Shown: in pieces, positions 14,393-21,044 of the stretch
Layout: each line of letters starts with the position of its first letter
Numbering within the stretch: position 1 is the stretch's first letter
DNA from: Haloimpatiens massiliensis
GTDB lineage: Bacteria; Bacillota; Clostridia; Clostridiales; Clostridiaceae
Length of the DNA: 21,044 nucleotides
Reading direction: 5' to 3'
Assembly (NCBI RefSeq): GCF_900184255.1
Contig: NZ_LT854639.1
Span: forward strand, 1-21,044
Notes under the pieces: model-generated
Databases searched by the model: none
What the model saw: the letters and a program-made list of their open reading frames with translations, nothing else
What the model was told of the DNA's origin: nothing
Position numbers and translations under genes: made by a program

Positions 14393-14998
14393 ATGAGTAA
14401 AAAAAGAATAGTTTCATTAGCTTTAGCAGGGGTACTATTATTAGGAGGAGGAGTTTTTGGAACACGCGCATATTTTAAAGCAAAATCTGATGTGGATGCA
14501 AATTTAGTAATAAAAACAGGTACATTAAAGGTAGCAAAAGAAAACGATTCTAAATGGGAATACAAGGGTGTAGCTGAACAGGTAGGCGAAAATGAAATAG
14601 ATGCAGCAACAAAGGATGTTGTAAAAGTTAGTGAAAAAACAAATAGCTTTGATGTAGTTAAGCCAGGAGATGTTTTTGAAAAGGTTGTAACTATAACAAA
14701 CACTGGAGACTTACATGAAAGAATTAAAGCTGTAAAAGTTGAAGGACAAGAAGTAGAAAATTTATATAGAGTATTTGACATAAAGATAGAAGGGTTGACT
14801 GACAATAAAATATTAGCTCCAAATGAAACTATGAATATTAAAATAACAGCTACTTTGAAGTCTACAATAACTAATGGTGATACAGAGACTACTTTTGAAA
14901 ATCAAAATAATGATACAAGATTTGATATGACTAAGTTAACAACGGCTAAACTAGTACAGATAGATGGCTATCAAGTAAATGACCCTAGTGGCAAATAA
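14393..14998 (+). CDS. TasA/CalY-type SipW-dependent matrix protein
   Basis: This is a 201-residue secreted protein. The signal peptide (1-26) is MSKKRI plus a hydrophobic stretch ending FGTRA, with cleavage predicted before Tyr27-Phe28, as in TasA and camelysin precursors. The mature part begins YFKAKSDVDANLVIKTGTLK and then shows the beta-rich pattern of the TasA/camelysin domain. Segments include DVVKPGDVFEKVVTITNTGD and ILAPNETMNIKITATL, typical of this family. TasA homologues assemble into extracellular fibres in biofilms; camelysin (CalY) has also been reported as a surface protease. The ribosome binding site is GGGAGG. Directly after it lies a large hairpin (15020-15107) that may raise its level relative to the downstream genes. 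Confidence 0.88.
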   Translation: MSKKRIVSLALAGVLLLGGGVFGTRAYFKAKSDVDANLVIKTGTLKVAKENDSKWEYKGVAEQVGENEIDAATKDVVKVSEKTNSFDVVKPGDVFEKVVTITNTGDLHERIKAVKVEGQEVENLYRVFDIKIEGLTDNKILAPNETMNIKITATLKSTITNGDTETTFENQNNDTRFDMTKLTTAKLVQIDGYQVNDPSGK

Positions 14999-15019
14999 TA
15001 TAGTTTATATATAAAAATT

Positions 15020-15107
15020 GTAGAGAGTAAGTACACCTTATTTGAGATATTATGAGTATTTTTAAACTTAATACTCAATAACTATAAATTGATATTACTC
15101 TCTATCA
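15020..15107 (+). promoter_or_regulatory. Intra-operon stem structure after the TasA-type gene
   Basis: Outer arms TAGAGAGTAA (15021-15030) and TTACTCTCTA (15095-15104) enclose an inner stem, ATTATGAGTAT against ATACTCAATAA. No T-tract follows, so it looks more like an mRNA-stabilising or processing structure, or a partial attenuator, than a full terminator. Confidence 0.5.
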
Positions 15108-15207
15108 TTATTAAAGTAAATTGTATAAGTATATAATAAAATTTCATAATTGGACATGAAATGAAAGTAGATTTTTTAATAAACCATTAATGAAGTAGGG
15201 TGAGAGT

Positions 15208-15918
15208 GTGGAAGTAAAATGTAAATTTAAAAGATATATAGTCTTTTTAATAGCTTTAACAATCCTATTTTTTAGTTTTGGATTGGGTGCTGAAGCTAAA
15301 GTATTTTCTAAAGATGAAAAAGTAAAAGTACTTCCACTAAATGGAGAAAGTAAAGAAGGCATATTCAACTTAAAGGATGGCCTTTGGTATCCAGGTAGAG
15401 AAGAAGTGAGAGATTTTTATATAGAGAACAATCATAAAGAAGAAATTCAAGTAGAAAAAATAAATTTTCAAATGATTTCTTTGTTAAGTTCAGAAAAACA
15501 AAAAAAAATTAACACTGAAGATGTTGCATATAAGGATTTCATGAAGAATGCTAATCTTTCACTTTTATGTGATGGAAAAACTCTTTATGGGGGGAATTTT
15601 GAAGAATTAATAGAAAAAGGTGAAATAGATTTAAATAAAAAAATTATTGTAAAGGGTAATGCTAAAAAGAACATGCAGTTAGTATTTTCTATATCACCAA
15701 AAGCGGAAAATAATCTCCAGGGTGTTATTAATGAGTTTAAATTAGGTATAACCTATACTATGGATGAAGCAATGGCTATAATACCACAAACAGGAGGCTT
15801 TTTAAATAATACATGGCTTATTTTTACTGGAAGTTGTCTATTTGTATGTGGAATAGTTTTAAATAGAAAAAAAAGGGAAAATGCCTCTTTTAAACAAGGG
15901 GGTAGGTTGAATGGCTAG
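15208..15918 (+). CDS. Secreted protein with sortase sorting signal (IPQTG), matrix operon
   Basis: This 236-residue protein has an N-terminal signal peptide (~1-30, ending AEA before Lys31). The middle is beta-rich and reads DGLWYPGREEVRDFYIENNHKEEIQV, similar in style to other TasA-operon proteins with added-strand domains. The C-terminus is a wall-sorting signal: IPQTG at 192-196, then a hydrophobic stretch NTWLIFTGSCLFVCGIVL and a basic NRKKR tail. Sortase would cleave within it and join the protein to peptidoglycan. No sortase gene lies in the window. Translation starts at GTG after AGGG. By position it may anchor the fibres, as TapA does in Bacillus, although no sequence relation to TapA is visible. 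Confidence 0.82.
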   Translation: MEVKCKFKRYIVFLIALTILFFSFGLGAEAKVFSKDEKVKVLPLNGESKEGIFNLKDGLWYPGREEVRDFYIENNHKEEIQVEKINFQMISLLSSEKQKKINTEDVAYKDFMKNANLSLLCDGKTLYGGNFEELIEKGEIDLNKKIIVKGNAKKNMQLVFSISPKAENNLQGVINEFKLGITYTMDEAMAIIPQTGGFLNNTWLIFTGSCLFVCGIVLNRKKRENASFKQGGRLNG

Positions 15919-17638
15919 AGACGGGAAATTTAATATAATAAAGAAGGTTGCTAGAAAATTTAATACAAGTAGAAAGACCACTGTAATATCATTAATTGCT
16001 TTAGCGCTAATAGTGGCATTTACTACATCTAGTACCTATGGTTATTTTAAAACCAGTTTAGGAATAGATTCTAATTTAAAATTAAAAACGGGAAGTCTTA
16101 AAGTTAACTTTTTAGGTGGAGATGAGAAAATTATTGAGAATGAAAGAGCTGTAATAAATATTTCTACAGATGAAAATCTAATACCAGGTAAAAGTGTGGA
16201 AAGATCCATAAGTATTAAGAACACAGGCTCTTTAACTCAAAAGCTTTTAATAAGTTTGGATAACTTTAAGGAAAATAAGATAAAAAATTCCCGTGGGACA
16301 AGTAAATTTTTATTAGATTATATAAACTGTGATATTAAAATGGTAAAAGGAAATACCACTAAGATTATTGCTGAGAATCAAAATATAAAAAATCTTAATA
16401 AGCTTTCTAAAAGAGTAATTATTTCTCCTTACGAAAAGATAGAATTGAAGGTTAATATTAAGCTTATAGATTCAGCACCATATTCCACAGAAAAGCGAAG
16501 TGCAAGTTTTGATATAGTATTAGATGCAAGACAAGTTAATGATAATTCTTACAGTAAGGATAAATATTTTAGTTATGTAACTAGAAGTAAAAATAATATT
16601 ATTACTACAGGAGAATATCCAAAGCCTATAGTTAAAATATATGCGTCTGCAGGACCAGTTTTTAAAGGAGCGCTTCCTGACAAACCAAATTATGAAAGCC
16701 CTAGTTATGTTCAGTGGTTTAAAAATGCTGAATCATATATTTTAAATGATATATCTCGTAAGAGTCAGGGAAATACAGTAGGTGAGTCTTTTAATCAATA
16801 TAGTAATATATCTAACTTAGGTGAAACTAGTGTTAGAAATAATATTGGAAGCACATATTTTAAAAGTTGGAAAGGAAATGTTATATCTAAAAAAGATGAT
16901 ATTCATGATAAGAGAAATGAACACGGTACTATTGTTCATTATATCGTGGCCATTGCGAATCCTATAAAAGAAGATTTGAATTATGGCAAGATACAGCTGG
17001 ATAGTTCAAATATAAATATTTCACAATGGGATATATTTAGGAGTATGAAATCTAAAAATGAATATAAGGTTGATAGAGAGAGTGAAGATTTAGCTCCTAT
17101 AGGTAATCCAAGAAGAGTTCTTACGTATGATTGGAAAGGAAATGAATATAAAAGAAACAATGGATATGGAAATTCTGTGGCTAAGGAAGCAGATTTAATA
17201 ATTTTTGATATAGGAGGTAAAGGATATTATTCCTTAAATGAATATAGTGGAATTTTTGCAGATGAATTAGCTCAATCAGCATTAAATAACTTAATGGAGA
17301 AGCTACAAGGATATAGAGCACATGCAGAATTAGTTGGATGGCCTTGGAATAGGTATTGGGAAACTAATTGGCAAGGAAAAATGAGATATATAGTTTTAAA
17401 TAAAATGGTACCTAATAATGATATATATTGTAGGTTAGATAGAACTGAATGTAGCATAAAATTTAAATACAAGGATTATGAAGTTAATTCTGGCACATAT
17501 ACTATTAAATTTATGGATAATAGAAAAGCTAGTGAAAGTTTAAATAAAAAGTCAAATAAAAATAATGAAAAAGTTTCAAATAACACTAATAAAGATAGTT
17601 CAAATAAAAATAATATTGAAGAATTTAAATTTGAATAA
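15911..17638 (+). CDS. TasA-like N-terminus fused to a large unknown C-terminal region
   Basis: This is a 575-residue secreted protein overlapping the previous gene by 8 bp, hence translationally coupled. A long basic N-terminus (1-23) precedes a hydrophobic segment (24-42) and the SipW-type junction TYG-YF (43-46). The next residues, YFKTSLGIDSNLKLKTGSLK, closely resemble the start of mature TasA-type protein in this operon. A TasA-like domain runs to ~210, with IPGKSVERSISIKNTGS typical of it. Residues ~215-525 are a region I do not recognise, with several aromatic-rich stretches such as WPWNRYWETNWQ (~477-488) and two cysteines at ~508 and ~514. The tail (530-575) is Asn/Lys/Ser-rich and probably disordered. 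It has no membrane or sorting anchor. A minor fibre subunit or surface effector is possible. Confidence 0.8.
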   Translation: MARDGKFNIIKKVARKFNTSRKTTVISLIALALIVAFTTSSTYGYFKTSLGIDSNLKLKTGSLKVNFLGGDEKIIENERAVINISTDENLIPGKSVERSISIKNTGSLTQKLLISLDNFKENKIKNSRGTSKFLLDYINCDIKMVKGNTTKIIAENQNIKNLNKLSKRVIISPYEKIELKVNIKLIDSAPYSTEKRSASFDIVLDARQVNDNSYSKDKYFSYVTRSKNNIITTGEYPKPIVKIYASAGPVFKGALPDKPNYESPSYVQWFKNAESYILNDISRKSQGNTVGESFNQYSNISNLGETSVRNNIGSTYFKSWKGNVISKKDDIHDKRNEHGTIVHYIVAIANPIKEDLNYGKIQLDSSNINISQWDIFRSMKSKNEYKVDRESEDLAPIGNPRRVLTYDWKGNEYKRNNGYGNSVAKEADLIIFDIGGKGYYSLNEYSGIFADELAQSALNNLMEKLQGYRAHAELVGWPWNRYWETNWQGKMRYIVLNKMVPNNDIYCRLDRTECSIKFKYKDYEVNSGTYTIKFMDNRKASESLNKKSNKNNEKVSNNTNKDSSNKNNIEEFKFE

Positions 17639-17645
17639 ATAACAT

Positions 17646-17683
17646 TAACCCATGGCTTACAATTTTTGGCTATGGGTTTTATA
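17646..17683 (+). terminator. Intrinsic terminator of the SipW/TasA operon
   Basis: AACCCATGGC (17647-17656) pairs with GCTATGGGTT (17669-17678) with one G-U pair, and TTTTAT follows. It separates the matrix operon from the rRNA promoter region. Confidence 0.85.
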
Positions 17684-17689
17684 AAATAG

Positions 17690-17751
17690 TGTGGAAATGT
17701 TAATAACTCTGTTGATAAAATGTGGAAAACGTGAGGATAAAATGTGCATAA
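17690..17751. promoter_or_regulatory. Array of DnaA-box-like 9-mers upstream of the rRNA operon
   Basis: Five 9-mers within one mismatch of TGTGNATAA (the complement of the DnaA box TTATNCACA) lie on one strand. They are TGTTAATAA (17698), TGTTGATAA (17710), TGTGGAAAA (17721), TGAGGATAA (17732) and TGTGCATAA (17743, exact). A sixth, weaker one is TGTGGAAAT (17690). The last four start exactly 11 bp apart. AT-rich sequence follows up to the rRNA promoter at 17962. Whether DnaA binds is inference. Confidence 0.35.
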
Positions 17752-17961
17752 CAACGGCGGTTTATACAACATTTCCTAGTATATCATTACATAAAAAACG
17801 AAGAAATTTAAAGTAAATAATAATAACAACAGCGTAATTAATTGTAATCAAATTTTATATAAAAACAACGTTATTTATGAAGTGGTAAGATAATAAACGT
17901 CGCAGGAAACAGACAATAAAAGTTCTGATAACTGTAGTAAATTAATAGTCAATAAAAAATG

Positions 17962-18096
17962 TTGACAAAACAATTTACAAATGATAAGATGATTAAGTCG
18001 CTTGAGGCGACAGAGAAAAACTGGTCTTTGAAAATTAAACAGAGATGATGATGATAAATCATAAAGTCAGTGAATTTGAGTTTGAGATTGAACTTT
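17962..18096 (+). promoter_or_regulatory. rRNA operon promoter and leader
   Basis: TTGACA (17962-17967) and TAAGAT (17985-17990) are 17 bp apart, a strong sigma-A promoter starting transcription near 17997. The leader has an early small hairpin (TCGC-ttga-GGCGA) and a boxA-like GGTCTTTGAAAA (18022-18033), an antitermination signal. CTGGTCTTTGAAAATTAAAC onward (18021-18045) is complementary to 19666-19691 after 16S. Together they form the RNase III processing stalk of pre-16S. Confidence 0.85.

Positions 18097-21044
<2,948 letters not shown>

Noticed and set aside
14368..14805. 145-codon minus-strand frame
   Set aside because: It is antisense to the TasA-type gene, serine/threonine-rich from codon complementarity, with no start signal.

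Overview
The window is AT-rich, low-GC Firmicutes DNA. Its rRNA sequences, the purine-rich GGAGG-type ribosome binding sites, the TTG and GTG starts and the gene families (SipW/TasA, CobB-type Sir2, PadR, FNT) point to Clostridium sensu stricto (cluster I). I cannot name the species from sequence alone. The window runs from the tail of one rRNA operon (23S end, 5S, tRNA-Lys, terminator at 1-746) to the head of another in the same orientation (promoter, 16S, spacer and the first ~1.07 kb of 23S at 17962-21044). The ~17.2 kb between them holds protein-coding genes.

Left part (1040-7867): a formate/nitrite-family channel (+), a short leaderless L,D-transpeptidase (-), and a four-gene minus-strand operon. 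That operon reads PadR regulator, DUF1048-like membrane protein, small membrane protein, YidC/Oxa1-type insertase. It has a recognisable promoter overlapped by an inverted repeat. Divergent from it is a two-gene ABC exporter (ATPase and large permease).

Middle (8080-12580): a membrane-anchored double-LysM protein and an orphan AbiEii-type nucleotidyltransferase, both on the minus strand. They are followed by a plus-strand ArsR-type repressor, a CxxC thioredoxin-like protein and a CobW-type GTPase. The ArsR gene has a well-placed promoter and a palindromic operator, suggesting metal- or metalloid-responsive control.

Right part (12908-17638): a Sir2 deacylase, then a four-gene surface/matrix operon. 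It encodes a SipW-type signal peptidase, a TasA/CalY-type protein, a sortase-anchored protein with an IPQTG signal, and a 575-residue protein with a TasA-like N-terminus and a large C-terminal region I do not recognise. The operon reads as a clostridial counterpart of the tapA-sipW-tasA matrix fibre operon.

The least ordinary material is non-coding. (1) A family of dispersed palindromic elements: a 311-bp element at 10327-10637 with ~125-bp arms and a GC-rich three-hairpin core, a half copy at 6073-6158 between the two ABC genes, and a 56-bp ends-only copy at 5052-5107. (2) An unrelated 164-bp palindrome at 2027-2190 whose GC-rich core pairs much better, through G-U wobbles, as minus-strand RNA. 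(3) A 112-nt palindrome at 7885-7996 between convergent genes. (4) A run of DnaA-box-like 9-mers at near 11-bp spacing just upstream of the second rRNA promoter.
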